From NCBI GenBank assembly GCA_937136445.1, contig CAKZOQ010000045.1:1-12084 (forward strand): DNA of 12,084 bases. Reading direction: 5' to 3'. Both the position numbers and the translations under genes were made by a program. Shown one piece after another: positions 1-6,914 of the stretch (positions are counted from its first letter, which is position 1; every line of letters starts with the position of its first letter). This DNA is from an uncultured Gemmatimonadota bacterium. Its GTDB lineage: Bacteria > Gemmatimonadota > Gemmatimonadetes > Longimicrobiales > Gaopeijiaceae. The notes below the pieces were generated by a model. The model had not been told where the DNA came from. It was given only the letters and a program-made list of their open reading frames with translations, and made no database searches.

Positions 1-2
1 TC

Positions 3-3000
3 GCCGTCATGCCCGCACCTGGATACGCACAGCAGACCGGAACGATTACAGGCTCGGTGACGAGCACGACCGGGCAGCCCCTCCAGGGTGTGCAGGTCGT
101 GGTGGCCGAGCTCCAACTCGGTGCCCTCTCGGACGCCGGCGGCCGCTTCCAGGTGACCGGCGTACCGGCCGGCGAGCACGTGGTGCGCGCCCAGAGCATC
201 GGCTACGCCACGGCCGAGCAGACCGTCACCGTGCCCGCCGAGGGCACGGCCACGGCCGACTTCACCCTCACTCAGAGCGCGGTAGAGGTGGAGGGGATGG
301 TGGTGACGGCCCTGGGCATCAGCCGCGACGAACGCGCGCTGGGCTACGCCGTCCAGGGTGTCAGCGGAGACAAGCTCTCCGAGGCCCGCGAGCCCAACAT
401 CCTCAACTCCCTCGCCGGTGAGATCGCCGGCGTCGAGATCAAGAACCAAGGCCCCCTCGGCGGATCTTCCAAGATCCTCATCCGCGGTACCTCGTCCATC
501 TCGGGCAACAACGAGCCGCTGTTCGTGGTGGACGGCGTGCCCATGGACAACTCGACCGTGGTCGGGGAGGACATCCCGGACTACGGCAACGCCCTTCAGA
601 CGGTCAACCCCGACGACGTGGCCTCGATCACGGTCCTCAAAGGTGCCAACGCGGCGGCCCTGTACGGGTCCAGGGCGGCCAACGGCGTGGTCCTGATCAC
701 CACCAAGTCGGGTGACGGCACCGGCGACGCCGTCCAGTTCTCGGCCAACCACGAGACGACCTTCCTCACGCCCCTACGCATGCCCGTCTACCAGAACCAG
801 TACGGCGGCGGGAGCAACCCCAGCGGGTTCCAGTTCATCGAGGGGACCGGAAGCGGCATCAACGACGGCGTGGACGAAAGCTGGGGCCCGCCGCTGGACG
901 GCACCATGTATCAGCAGTGGGACCCGGAGGCCGCGGAGGGCTACTCCATGCAGCCCTGGCTGCCCCGTCCGTACTCGGTCCGTGACTACTACGAGACGGG
1001 CCTGACGTCCACGACCAACTTCTCCGCCTCCGCCCAGTCGGAGCGGGCGAGCGGCCGTCTCTCCTTCACGCGGATGGACGGGCAGGGCACCCTCCCGGGG
1101 ATGGGGCTCGACCGCACGTCGGTCTTCCTGAACGCTGGGGTGGACGTCACGGACCGGCTCCGCTTCACCGGCTCCGGCACCTACGCCAAGATGAACGGTG
1201 AGAACCGCAACTTCGGCGCCGGCGGGAGCCTCTACAGCAACACCTACCTGTTCACCTGGTGGCAGCGTCAGACCTCCATGCCCATGCTCCAGCACGCCCT
1301 GGACCTGTGGGAGGAGAACGGGAGCCGCTGGCCCGAGGGGCATCCCGGGAACGGGCTGCCGGACAACTGGAACCACAACTATTGGGACAACCCGTACTGG
1401 GTGGCCAAGTACGCGTGGAACGATGACACCCGGGACCGCATCAGCGGCTTCGCCCGCCTCAACTATGAGCTCGCCCCCTGGCTCTCCGCCCAGCTGCAGA
1501 GCGGCACCGACTGGTACGAGTTCCGCTACAAGCGCGCCTATCCGGTGAACGCGCACCAGCACATCTGGGGCGGCTTCGACGACGGAGCCCAGTCCCGCCA
1601 GGAGACCAACACCGAGCTCATGCTCACCGGGGACGGGAACATCACCGAGAACATCGGGCTGTCCATCAGCGCCGGCGCCAACCACCGCTACAACGAAGGG
1701 ACCGACAACCTGGTCGCGTCCGAGCGCCTCAACGTCCCGGCCATCTACAATCCGTCCAACTCGGCCGTCCCCCCGGACATCGAGTACTCGGTCCTGCGCA
1801 AGAAGGTCTACAGCGCGTACGGGCTCGCAAGCATCTCCTACCAGAACCGCTTCTTCGTGGACGTGACGGGTCGCAACGACTGGTCGTCGAGCCTGCCGGA
1901 AGAAAATCGCTCCTACTTCTACCCGTCGGTGTCCACCTCCTTCGTCTTCACCGACGCGTTCGACCTGAACAGCATCTTCGAGTACGGGAAGATTCGCGCC
2001 AGCTGGGCGGAGGTGGGAAGCGACGCCGATCCGTACCAGCTGTCGGCGGTGCTCACCCCCAACACCCCGTGGAAGGGCATCCCTTCCTACTCACCGAGCC
2101 TCACCCTGCCGGCGGCGCAGCTCCGGCCGGAGAAGACCCGATCCTTCGAGGCCGGGGCGGACCTGCGCTTCGTGGGAGGGCGAGCGCAGCTCGACCTCAC
2201 CTATTACGACGCATCCACCAGCGACCAGATCATCCCGGTGCCGGTTTCCGAGGCCAGCGGCTACGAGACGCGCATCATCAACGCCGGTGAGATCCGCAAC
2301 CGCGGCGTGGAGGTCCAGCTCAGCGCCGACCTCCTGCGTGAGCAGAACTTCCAGTGGTCCGCCACGACCAACTGGAGCCGCAACCGCAGCAAGGTCATGG
2401 CCCTCCACGAGGGCATCAACACCGTCATCCTGGGCACCTACGCCCGGTCGGGCCTCACGGTGGAAGCGAGGCTGGACAAGCCCTTCGGCGTCCTCATGGG
2501 CACCACGCTGAGGCGGGACGACCAGGGTCGGATCATCGTCAACGACCAGGGGCTCCCGGAGCGGGCCGAAGAGAAGGTCCAGGTGGGCGTGGCCCAGCCG
2601 GACTGGACGGCCGGCATCCGCAACAACTTCCGCTACAAGGAGCTGGACCTGTCCGTGCTCCTCGACTGGCGGAAGGGCGGCGACGTCATGTGCGGTACCT
2701 GCCAGCTGTCCCGGCGGACCGGGCTGCTGGCGGAGACGGCGGCCGGGCGGGCCGACGGCGGCATCATCGTGGACGGCGTGAAGGAGGACGGCACGCCCAA
2801 CGACCAGAGGATCGAGATGCGCACCTACTGGCGCCGCATGTACCAGATGGACGACATGCACGTCTACGACGCGAGCTACCTGAAGCTCCGCGAGGTCAAG
2901 CTCGGCTTCGACCTTCCCCAGGGCCTCATGGACCGGCTGCCCCTCTCCAGCGCGCGAGTCCAGGTGGTGGGGCGGAACCTGGCCCTCTGGACGGACGTGC

Positions 3001-3116
3001 CGCACATCGACCCGGAGGTGGACGTCCTGCACGACTACGGCGGCGCGCCGGCCGGAATCGAGTACCTCTCCGAGCCCACGATGCGCAGCTTCGGCATCAA
3101 CCTGAGGGTGAACTGA
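3..3116 (+). CDS. SusC/RagA-type TonB-dependent outer membrane transporter (5' truncated)
   Basis: This is a TonB-dependent importer of the SusC/RagA family, expected to work with the SusD-like lipoprotein encoded next. The frame is open to the window edge, and the first residues read A-V-M-P-A-P-G-Y-A-Q-Q, which looks like the end of a signal peptide cut near Ala-Gln, so the true start lies upstream. Numbering from the ATG at 9, residues 12-88 form a carboxypeptidase-regulatory-like beta-sandwich. The SusC-typical stretch VVTALGISRDERALGYAVQ follows at 98-116, and the plug runs over 108-235 with VVDG near 173-176 and VLKGANAAALYGSRAANGV near 209-227. The remaining 800 residues are an aromatic-rich barrel. 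The chain ends in Asn rather than the usual terminal aromatic. A Cys-Gly-Thr-Cys motif at 895-898 holds the only cysteines in the visible protein. The family is secure; the substrate is unknown. Confidence 0.95.
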   Translation, partial: AVMPAPGYAQQTGTITGSVTSTTGQPLQGVQVVVAELQLGALSDAGGRFQVTGVPAGEHVVRAQSIGYATAEQTVTVPAEGTATADFTLTQSAVEVEGMVVTALGISRDERALGYAVQGVSGDKLSEAREPNILNSLAGEIAGVEIKNQGPLGGSSKILIRGTSSISGNNEPLFVVDGVPMDNSTVVGEDIPDYGNALQTVNPDDVASITVLKGANAAALYGSRAANGVVLITTKSGDGTGDAVQFSANHETTFLTPLRMPVYQNQYGGGSNPSGFQFIEGTGSGINDGVDESWGPPLDGTMYQQWDPEAAEGYSMQPWLPRPYSVRDYYETGLTSTTNFSASAQSERASGRLSFTRMDGQGTLPGMGLDRTSVFLNAGVDVTDRLRFTGSGTYAKMNGENRNFGAGGSLYSNTYLFTWWQRQTSMPMLQHALDLWEENGSRWPEGHPGNGLPDNWNHNYWDNPYWVAKYAWNDDTRDRISGFARLNYELAPWLSAQLQSGTDWYEFRYKRAYPVNAHQHIWGGFDDGAQSRQETNTELMLTGDGNITENIGLSISAGANHRYNEGTDNLVASERLNVPAIYNPSNSAVPPDIEYSVLRKKVYSAYGLASISYQNRFFVDVTGRNDWSSSLPEENRSYFYPSVSTSFVFTDAFDLNSIFEYGKIRASWAEVGSDADPYQLSAVLTPNTPWKGIPSYSPSLTLPAAQLRPEKTRSFEAGADLRFVGGRAQLDLTYYDASTSDQIIPVPVSEASGYETRIINAGEIRNRGVEVQLSADLLREQNFQWSATTNWSRNRSKVMALHEGINTVILGTYARSGLTVEARLDKPFGVLMGTTLRRDDQGRIIVNDQGLPERAEEKVQVGVAQPDWTAGIRNNFRYKELDLSVLLDWRKGGDVMCGTCQLSRRTGLLAETAAGRADGGIIVDGVKEDGTPNDQRIEMRTYWRRMYQMDDMHVYDASYLKLREVKLGFDLPQGLMDRLPLSSARVQVVGRNLALWTDVPHIDPEVDVLHDYGGAPAGIEYLSEPTMRSFGINLRVN

Positions 3117-3131
3117 TGAGCCGCCCGATCC

Positions 3132-3137
3132 AGGAGG
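3132..3137 (+). promoter_or_regulatory. Ribosome binding site deciding the SusD-like start
   Basis: AGGAGG lies 8 nt before the ATG at 3146 and favours that start. A second in-frame ATG at 3116 overlaps the TGA of the upstream susC (TGATG) and has its own weaker GAGGGTG at 3104-3110. It would add ten residues (MSRPIQEETT) before the signal peptide. Translational coupling from 3116 is possible, but 3146 gives a normal lipoprotein N-terminus. Confidence 0.7.
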
Positions 3138-3145
3138 AAACGACC

Positions 3146-4588
3146 ATGAGACGGCACCATCGGAGGCGCGCCCTCGCCCTCGTGATGCCCCTGGCGCTGC
3201 TCGTCGCGGGGTGCGGCGACAGCCTCACCGAGGTGAACGAGAACCCCAACGCGCCCACCGACGTCGGCGCGTCCTTCATCCTCCCCGCCGCCATCGAGTC
3301 GGCGGCGGACGAGGCCCTGAACTACGGAATGGACCTGGGCGTCACCTCGCTCTGGGTCCAGCACATCGCCCGACTCCAGTACGGAACCACGGACCGGTAC
3401 AACCTGGACGTGGACTTCTCCGACGGATCGTGGGAGGACTTCTGGCTCGAGGCCCAGGCGGAGACCCGCGAGGTGATCCGGCGGGGCGCGGCCGCGGGGC
3501 TGCCGAACCAGGAGGCGGTGGGCATGATCCTGCGCTCCTGGATCTTCCAGAACATGACGGACCTCTGGGGCGACATCCCCTACTCGGAGGCGCTCAGCGC
3601 CGAGGCGGAGGACGGGACCACGTCCCCGGCCTACGACGCCCAGGAGTCCATCTACGCCGGCCTCATCGCCGACCTGAAGGCGGCCAACGGGATGATGGGC
3701 CCCGGAGACTCCTTCGGGCCGGAGGACCTGCTGTACGAGGGGGACATGGAGGCGTGGAGGAGGTTCTCCAACTCGCTCCGGCTCCGGCTGGCCATGCGCC
3801 TCTCCGAGGTGGACCCGGGCACCGCCGCGGCCGAAGCCGCGTCCGCGGTGGCGGCGGGCGTCTTCACGAGCCTGGCGGACCAGGCGCAGCTCGAGTACGC
3901 CGAGTCGGCGCCCAATCAGCATCCCTACCACACGGGCTTCATCGAGCGGCCCGGCGACTACCGGGTGAGCGCGACGCTCGTCGACACGCTGTCGACCCTG
4001 AACGATCCGCGTCTCGGGTACATAGCCGACCCGGCCGAGTCGGACGGCGCCTACCGGGGGCTACCCAATGGACTCCCCGACCAGCACGAGTACGCCTTCA
4101 ACTCGGTCTCCAAGGTCGGGGCGTGGCACCTGAGGGCGAGCACGCCGTCGGTGTTCCTCTCCACGGCGGAGGTCATGCTGAATCAGGCGGAAGCGGCCCA
4201 GCGCGGCTGGATCGGTGGCAGCGCCGCCGACTTCTACGCCGCCGGGATCACGGCAGCCATGCAGGCCTACGGGATCCCACGGGACGAGATCGACGCGTAC
4301 CTGGCCCAGCCGTCGGTGGCCTACGATCCCGCTCGGGGCCTCGAGCAGATCGGCCTGCAGAAGTGGATCGCCCTCTATGACCAGGGGGTCGAGGCCTTCG
4401 CCGAGTGGCGGCGCACCGGGTTCCCCGACCTCCAGCCGAGCGTGGCGAACGTGAACGCCGACCGGATCCCCCTCCGCCTTCCCTACCCGGTCTCGGAGCA
4501 GGCCGTGAACAACGAGCACCTGCAGGAAGCCGTCTCGAGGCAGAGCGGCGCCGGCATCAATGACGCCCTCTGGTGGGACGTACCGTGA
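3146..4588 (+). CDS. SusD/RagB-family surface lipoprotein (SusD-like_2 type)
   Basis: This is the substrate-binding lid partner of the upstream SusC-like transporter, 480 residues long. It opens with an Arg/His-rich n-region, a hydrophobic stretch and the lipobox Leu-Val-Ala-Gly-Cys with Cys23, giving a lipid-anchored protein. Directly after it comes SLTEVNENPNAPTDV, the N-P-N-x-P-T-D-V pattern typical of SusD-like_2 lipoproteins. Other family-like stretches are WRRFSNSLRLRLAMRLS in the middle and QKWIALYDQGVEAFAEWRRTG near the C-terminus, with alpha-helical (TPR-like) character between them. Its start codon lies 29 nt after the susC stop, so the pair is surely cotranscribed. The length is in the normal range for the family. 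Family assignment rests on motif recognition; the bound ligand cannot be inferred, since no degradative enzyme accompanies the pair. Confidence 0.93.
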   Translation: MRRHHRRRALALVMPLALLVAGCGDSLTEVNENPNAPTDVGASFILPAAIESAADEALNYGMDLGVTSLWVQHIARLQYGTTDRYNLDVDFSDGSWEDFWLEAQAETREVIRRGAAAGLPNQEAVGMILRSWIFQNMTDLWGDIPYSEALSAEAEDGTTSPAYDAQESIYAGLIADLKAANGMMGPGDSFGPEDLLYEGDMEAWRRFSNSLRLRLAMRLSEVDPGTAAAEAASAVAAGVFTSLADQAQLEYAESAPNQHPYHTGFIERPGDYRVSATLVDTLSTLNDPRLGYIADPAESDGAYRGLPNGLPDQHEYAFNSVSKVGAWHLRASTPSVFLSTAEVMLNQAEAAQRGWIGGSAADFYAAGITAAMQAYGIPRDEIDAYLAQPSVAYDPARGLEQIGLQKWIALYDQGVEAFAEWRRTGFPDLQPSVANVNADRIPLRLPYPVSEQAVNNEHLQEAVSRQSGAGINDALWWDVP

Positions 4589-4629
4589 GCGCACAGCGCA
4601 GGTCCCCGACACGCACGAAGGAGACATCA

Positions 4630-5208
4630 ATGAAGACGCGCATGATTCTTCTCGCCGGCGCAGTCCTGTTGCTGGCGACGCCGGCGGCGAGCTCGGCCCA
4701 GGAGGACGGGACCATCGGGGTCACGGTATTCACCGGAGCCCAGAACTCGCCCACGTCCTTCGACGCCTTCCGGTCCGTGGAGTACGACGCGGGGGTCCGG
4801 TTCGGCGCGGGGCTGGTCTTCGTCATCGACGAGTACGTCTCGCTCAGAGGCTCCTTCGCCCTGGCCAACAACGGGGGCCGCGAGACCGGGGTCGTGAGTG
4901 AGGACATCGACTTCAGCCGGACGTACTACTCGGCCGAGCTGCAGGTGAGCTACCCCACCTCACCGACCCTTTCGCCGTACGTCTTCGCCGGCGGCGGGCT
5001 GGTCACGGTAGCCCGCAGCTCACCCAGCTATTCCTACGACATGACCGAGGGGGCCGGGGTCTTCGGCCTGGGCGCCAGCTTCCGCGTCAATGAGTCGATC
5101 TCCGTCTTCGCGGAGGGCCAGGGCTGGATCTACTCCCGCCAGACCGTGGGGGATACGCAGTTCGACAAGACGGTCAACGTGGGCCTTACCTACGGAGTGC
5201 CCTTCTAG
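4630..5208 (+). CDS. Small outer membrane beta-barrel protein (OmpX/OprF-barrel-like)
   Basis: The product is 192 residues with a clear Sec signal peptide (Lys/Arg at residues 2-4, hydrophobic 6-17, Ser-Ser-Ala-Gln cleavage region near 21-24). The mature part alternates polar and hydrophobic residues with Gly- and Tyr-rich strands, such as LSPYVFAGGGLVTV and FGLGASFRVNESISVFAEG. It ends NVGLTYGVPF with the terminal Phe expected of proteins inserted by BamA. The size fits an eight-stranded barrel. The ATG at 4630 is chosen because AAGGAG sits 6 nt upstream and because it begins a signal peptide; the longer frame from 4573 overlaps the SusD gene. It starts 41 nt after the SusD stop, so it is likely the third gene of the operon. 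Whether it acts in uptake, as a structural porin or as a surface protein is not visible. Confidence 0.85.
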   Translation: MKTRMILLAGAVLLLATPAASSAQEDGTIGVTVFTGAQNSPTSFDAFRSVEYDAGVRFGAGLVFVIDEYVSLRGSFALANNGGRETGVVSEDIDFSRTYYSAELQVSYPTSPTLSPYVFAGGGLVTVARSSPSYSYDMTEGAGVFGLGASFRVNESISVFAEGQGWIYSRQTVGDTQFDKTVNVGLTYGVPF

Positions 5209-5238
5209 GAGGCCGTCCGAGGAGGACGACATCGAAGC

Positions 5239-5279
5239 CTGAAGCCGGGCTCGTGGGCGCTCCGCGGGTCCGGCTTCAG
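5239..5279. terminator. Hairpin between convergent genes, candidate bidirectional terminator
   Basis: CTGAAGCCGG at 5239-5248 pairs perfectly with CCGGCTTCAG at 5270-5279, a 10-bp stem with a 21-nt GC-rich loop. It lies 30 nt after the barrel gene's stop, and the stop codon of the opposing lipoprotein gene is embedded in its right arm. Position between two convergent transcription units fits a shared terminator. Neither side has a clear T tract, so intrinsic termination is inferred from position and stem strength only. Confidence 0.5.
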
Positions 5280-5725
5280 CGTTGTCGGGTGAAGATCAGT
5301 ATCAGCCCCCGGGGGCTCGTGACGTAGCCGGGCCGGCTCGTGACGCCCTGGGAGTAGACCTCGACACGCCGAACGTCCGAGACGGCGAGATTGTTCAGGA
5401 TGCAGGTGTCGGCTCCCCGGAGCCCGTCCACGTAGATCTCGGGCTCGGTGAGCCCCGGAACCGTGTTGACCCCTCGCAGCGCGATGGCGGGGCAGGTGAG
5501 CTCGACGTTGATGCGCATGAAGGGGATGCGGCGCACCATGGCGTCCAGGAGCATTCCGCTCTCGTCCGACAGATCGTCCCGGTCCAGGACGGCGGATGGC
5601 TTGTGGCCCCGGTATCCCCCCTCTCCTTCGCTCCGCACCCCTCCAGGCGTGAGGCACCCCGTCATGGATACCGCCGCCAGCACCATCGCAGAGACCATTC
5701 TCAGCTGTTGGCACCCGTACCTCAC
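5276..5725 (-). CDS. Lipoprotein with stand-alone TonB-receptor plug-like domain
   Basis: The product is 149 residues starting at GTG (5725-5723), chosen because GGAGGAG at 5740-5734 lies 8 nt upstream and because this start gives a short signal peptide. A hydrophobic run (residues 10-20) ends in Met-Thr-Gly-Cys with Cys24, an acceptable lipobox. Residues 58-147 read like a compact receptor plug: LLDAMVRRIPFMRIN, then IALRG, EIYVDG at 96-101, LAVSDVRRVEVYS at 113-125 and GLILIFTR at 140-147. These match the order of LRG, VDG, DIERVEVLKG and NGVVLITTK in true plugs. No barrel follows, and the Ala-Ala-Ala-Leu-Tyr-Gly-Ser step is replaced. Cys78 and Cys108 could form a disulfide. Role unknown; a periplasmic or surface partner of TonB-dependent systems is a guess. 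The same-strand 86-codon gene ends 70 nt upstream. Confidence 0.75.
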   Translation of the reverse strand: MRYGCQQLRMVSAMVLAAVSMTGCLTPGGVRSEGEGGYRGHKPSAVLDRDDLSDESGMLLDAMVRRIPFMRINVELTCPAIALRGVNTVPGLTEPEIYVDGLRGADTCILNNLAVSDVRRVEVYSQGVTSRPGYVTSPRGLILIFTRQR

Positions 5726-5795
5726 GGATCGATCTCCTCCGCCCCGCGAACCGGGAGGCCCCGTCATCACGCTTCGCGGGAGGCGACGCTCCCGA

Positions 5796-6056
5796 TCAGC
5801 TCTCCACAAGTATGAAGATGCTGTCCGGATGCACGCCGTCGTGCTTCATGGCCGCGGCGCCCTCGGGCGTCTGCAGCGCCGCGTGGAAGGTGTCCAGGTC
5901 CGGCACGCCGTCGATGATGACCCCGACGCGATTGCCCCCGTCGGAGCCGGTGAACGTGCTCACCTTCATCCCGTGGGCGTGAAAAAACTCGTCTCGCTTC
6001 GGCGACGCAAGCCAGTGGGGGACGTCGTCGACATCGTGCAGCACCATCACCCGCAT
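5796..6056 (-). CDS. Small hypothetical protein, predicted ferredoxin-like alpha/beta fold
   Basis: The gene encodes 86 residues from an ATG preceded by GGAGGT (6067-6062) with 5 nt spacing, so it is very probably expressed. There is no signal peptide, so it should be cytoplasmic. The pattern suggests beta (MRVMVLHDV), alpha (about 13-29), two beta strands (VSTFTG and NRVGVIIDGV), alpha (DLDTFHAALQTPEGAAAMKHDGV) and a final beta strand (SIFILVES). That resembles the ferredoxin-like units of the dimeric alpha-beta barrel superfamily. Four histidines (His7, His14, His26, His28) lie in the N-terminal third. I do not recognise a named family. It lies between ridA and the plug-like lipoprotein gene on the same strand, 159 nt and 70 nt away, so cotranscription is possible but not certain. 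Confidence 0.7.
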   Translation of the reverse strand: MRVMVLHDVDDVPHWLASPKRDEFFHAHGMKVSTFTGSDGGNRVGVIIDGVPDLDTFHAALQTPEGAAAMKHDGVHPDSIFILVES

Positions 6057-6215
6057 GCGACACCTCCGGAAGGGGAAGACTGGCGCCCCATGAGAAGAAG
6101 CGCAGAGGGAGGGTAGCCCCCTGGAGGCGTCTGCGACATCGGCGGACGCCGGGGCCGCCGGTTGGTCCGGGCCGCTCAGCCGCGGCTTCCGCCCCCCGGC
6201 GCGGTCAGGCCCGGC
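6057..6215. other. Intergenic gap between ridA and the 86-residue gene, with a hairpin
   Basis: This 159-nt gap on the minus-strand run holds an imperfect inverted repeat. GGCGTCTGC at 6126-6134 pairs with GCGGACGCC at 6142-6150 through nine pairs including one G-T wobble, with a 7-nt loop. It could end the ridA transcript or fold in the leader of the next gene. No T tract follows it. No other gene is seen here. Confidence 0.35.
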
Positions 6216-6611
6216 TCATGCCACCGCGGTCGCCTCCAGCTCGATCATGAGCTCCGGCTCGAACAACCGGTCCACGCCGAGCAAGGTGCACGCGGGCTTG
6301 CAGCCCTCCTCCGCGTAGATCGGTACGAGCTCATCGACCGCCGCCATGAAGGCGTCGACGTCGGTCGTGTAGATGTTCAGCCGGACGACATCGGACGGTG
6401 CCATGTCGGCGGCGGCAAGGGCGTCCTCGAGGTTCGACCAGGCGAGCTTGAACTGGGCGACCAGATCGCCGGCGTGTAGGGGAGCGCCATCGGCTGCGTT
6501 GGAGGTCTGACCCGAAAGGTAGAGCACCCGCTTCGCGCCGGTGACCTCGATGCCGTGGTTGATGTTGAATCCCTCGAGCCAGTCCGTGGGGTTGATCTCG
6601 CGTTTCTGCAC
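6216..6611 (-). CDS. RidA (YjgF/YER057c/UK114) family protein lacking the catalytic Arg
   Basis: Canonical RidA hydrolyses reactive enamines and imines made by pyridoxal-phosphate enzymes such as threonine dehydratase. This protein has 131 residues, the normal length, from a GTG at 6611 with GGAGAGG at 6624-6618 placed 6 nt upstream; the longer upstream frame lacks family similarity. Family landmarks are LYLSGQTS (30-37), NLEDALAAADMAPSDVVRLNIYTTDVDAF (60-88) and the C-terminal IELEATAV (124-131). Aligned by eye to E. coli RidA, its PARSCVEVARL matches PACTLLGVDRL here, so the arginine that binds the substrate carboxylate (Arg105 in E. coli) becomes Cys108. The family divides into members with this Arg (RidA, Rid1-3) and without it (Rid4-7), so this one is likely not a standard imine deaminase. 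It is transcribed divergently from the second susC. Confidence 0.9.
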   Translation of the reverse strand: MQKREINPTDWLEGFNINHGIEVTGAKRVLYLSGQTSNAADGAPLHAGDLVAQFKLAWSNLEDALAAADMAPSDVVRLNIYTTDVDAFMAAVDELVPIYAEEGCKPACTLLGVDRLFEPELMIELEATAVA

Positions 6612-6733
6612 AGGGTGCCTCTCCGGAAGATGGGATGGAGCCGCGCCGAGCCCAGCGGGGCCCAGGCGACCAGGGATCCGTGGCTGAGGCGACAGTCTGG
6701 GGCGGGCACGACGCAGAAGGCAACTGACGGAGA

Positions 6734-6756
6734 CCCGACCACCCATCCCCCGCCCC
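6734..6756 (-). other. G-quadruplex-type motif in the divergent control region
   Basis: The plus strand has C runs at 6734-6736, 6742-6744, 6747-6751 and 6753-6756, separated by 5, 2 and 1 nt. The minus strand therefore carries four G runs of at least three with short loops, meeting the usual G3+N1-7 rule. It lies upstream of both ridA and the second susC. Folding is inferred, and such motifs are commoner by chance in GC-rich DNA. Confidence 0.45.
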
Positions 6757-6759
6757 TCC

Positions 6760-6775
6760 GTGACACGACCGTCAC
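6760..6775. promoter_or_regulatory. Inverted repeat GTGAC-N6-GTCAC, possible operator
   Basis: Two perfect 5-bp half sites face each other across 6 nt, a size and symmetry usual for a dimeric repressor or activator. It resembles a CRP-type site but with GTGA and TCAC separated by 8 rather than 6 nt. It sits just before the promoter candidate at 6780 and between divergent genes. No cognate regulator is encoded in the window. Confidence 0.3.
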
Positions 6776-6779
6776 CCTC

Positions 6780-6809
6780 TTGTCCCCCGCCGCCTTCCGC
6801 AGATAAGGT
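6780..6809 (+). promoter_or_regulatory. Candidate sigma-70-type promoter for the second susC
   Basis: TTGTCC at 6780-6785 and TAAGGT at 6804-6809 are separated by 18 nt and are the best -35/-10 pair I see in this intergenic region. The match to consensus is moderate at -35 and weak at -10. A start near 6816 would give a leader of about 126 nt. Confidence 0.3.
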
Positions 6810-6859
6810 GGGGGGACATGATCGTCACCAACGTGCGTAGGTGTCGCCAACGACGCCGA

Positions 6860-6914
6860 GCCGTCCAGGGTCCTGTTGTGGACGGCAGTTCCATCCCGGC
6901 CCCCTGCCGGCCGG
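6860..6914 (+). promoter_or_regulatory. Two-hairpin structured leader of the second susC
   Basis: GCCGTCCA at 6860-6867 pairs perfectly with TGGACGGC at 6879-6886 (8 bp, 11-nt loop). CCGGCC at 6896-6901 pairs with GGCCGG at 6909-6914 (6 bp, 7-nt loop). The second hairpin is bracketed by direct repeats TCCATCC at 6890-6896 and 6915-6921. The pair ends 27 nt before the ATG and 15 nt before the GAGGT ribosome site at 6930-6934. This could be an attenuator, an mRNA stabiliser or a protein-binding leader. It matches no riboswitch class that I recognise. Confidence 0.45.

Noticed and set aside
774..1685. 303-codon minus-strand frame opposite the first susC, and similar ones at 2091-3032 and 3035-3931
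   Set aside because: These have the same antisense-shadow character; no signal peptide, motif or ribosome site supports them.
2354..3145. Long frame running from inside the first susC into the SusD gene
   Set aside because: Only the part from 3146 has a signal peptide and SusD features. The earlier part is Arg/Gly/Pro-rich out-of-frame translation of susC.
5448..6116. 222-codon plus-strand frame across the lipoprotein and 86-codon genes
   Set aside because: The minus-strand genes have good ribosome sites, a lipobox and fold-like patterns. The plus frame has none of these.
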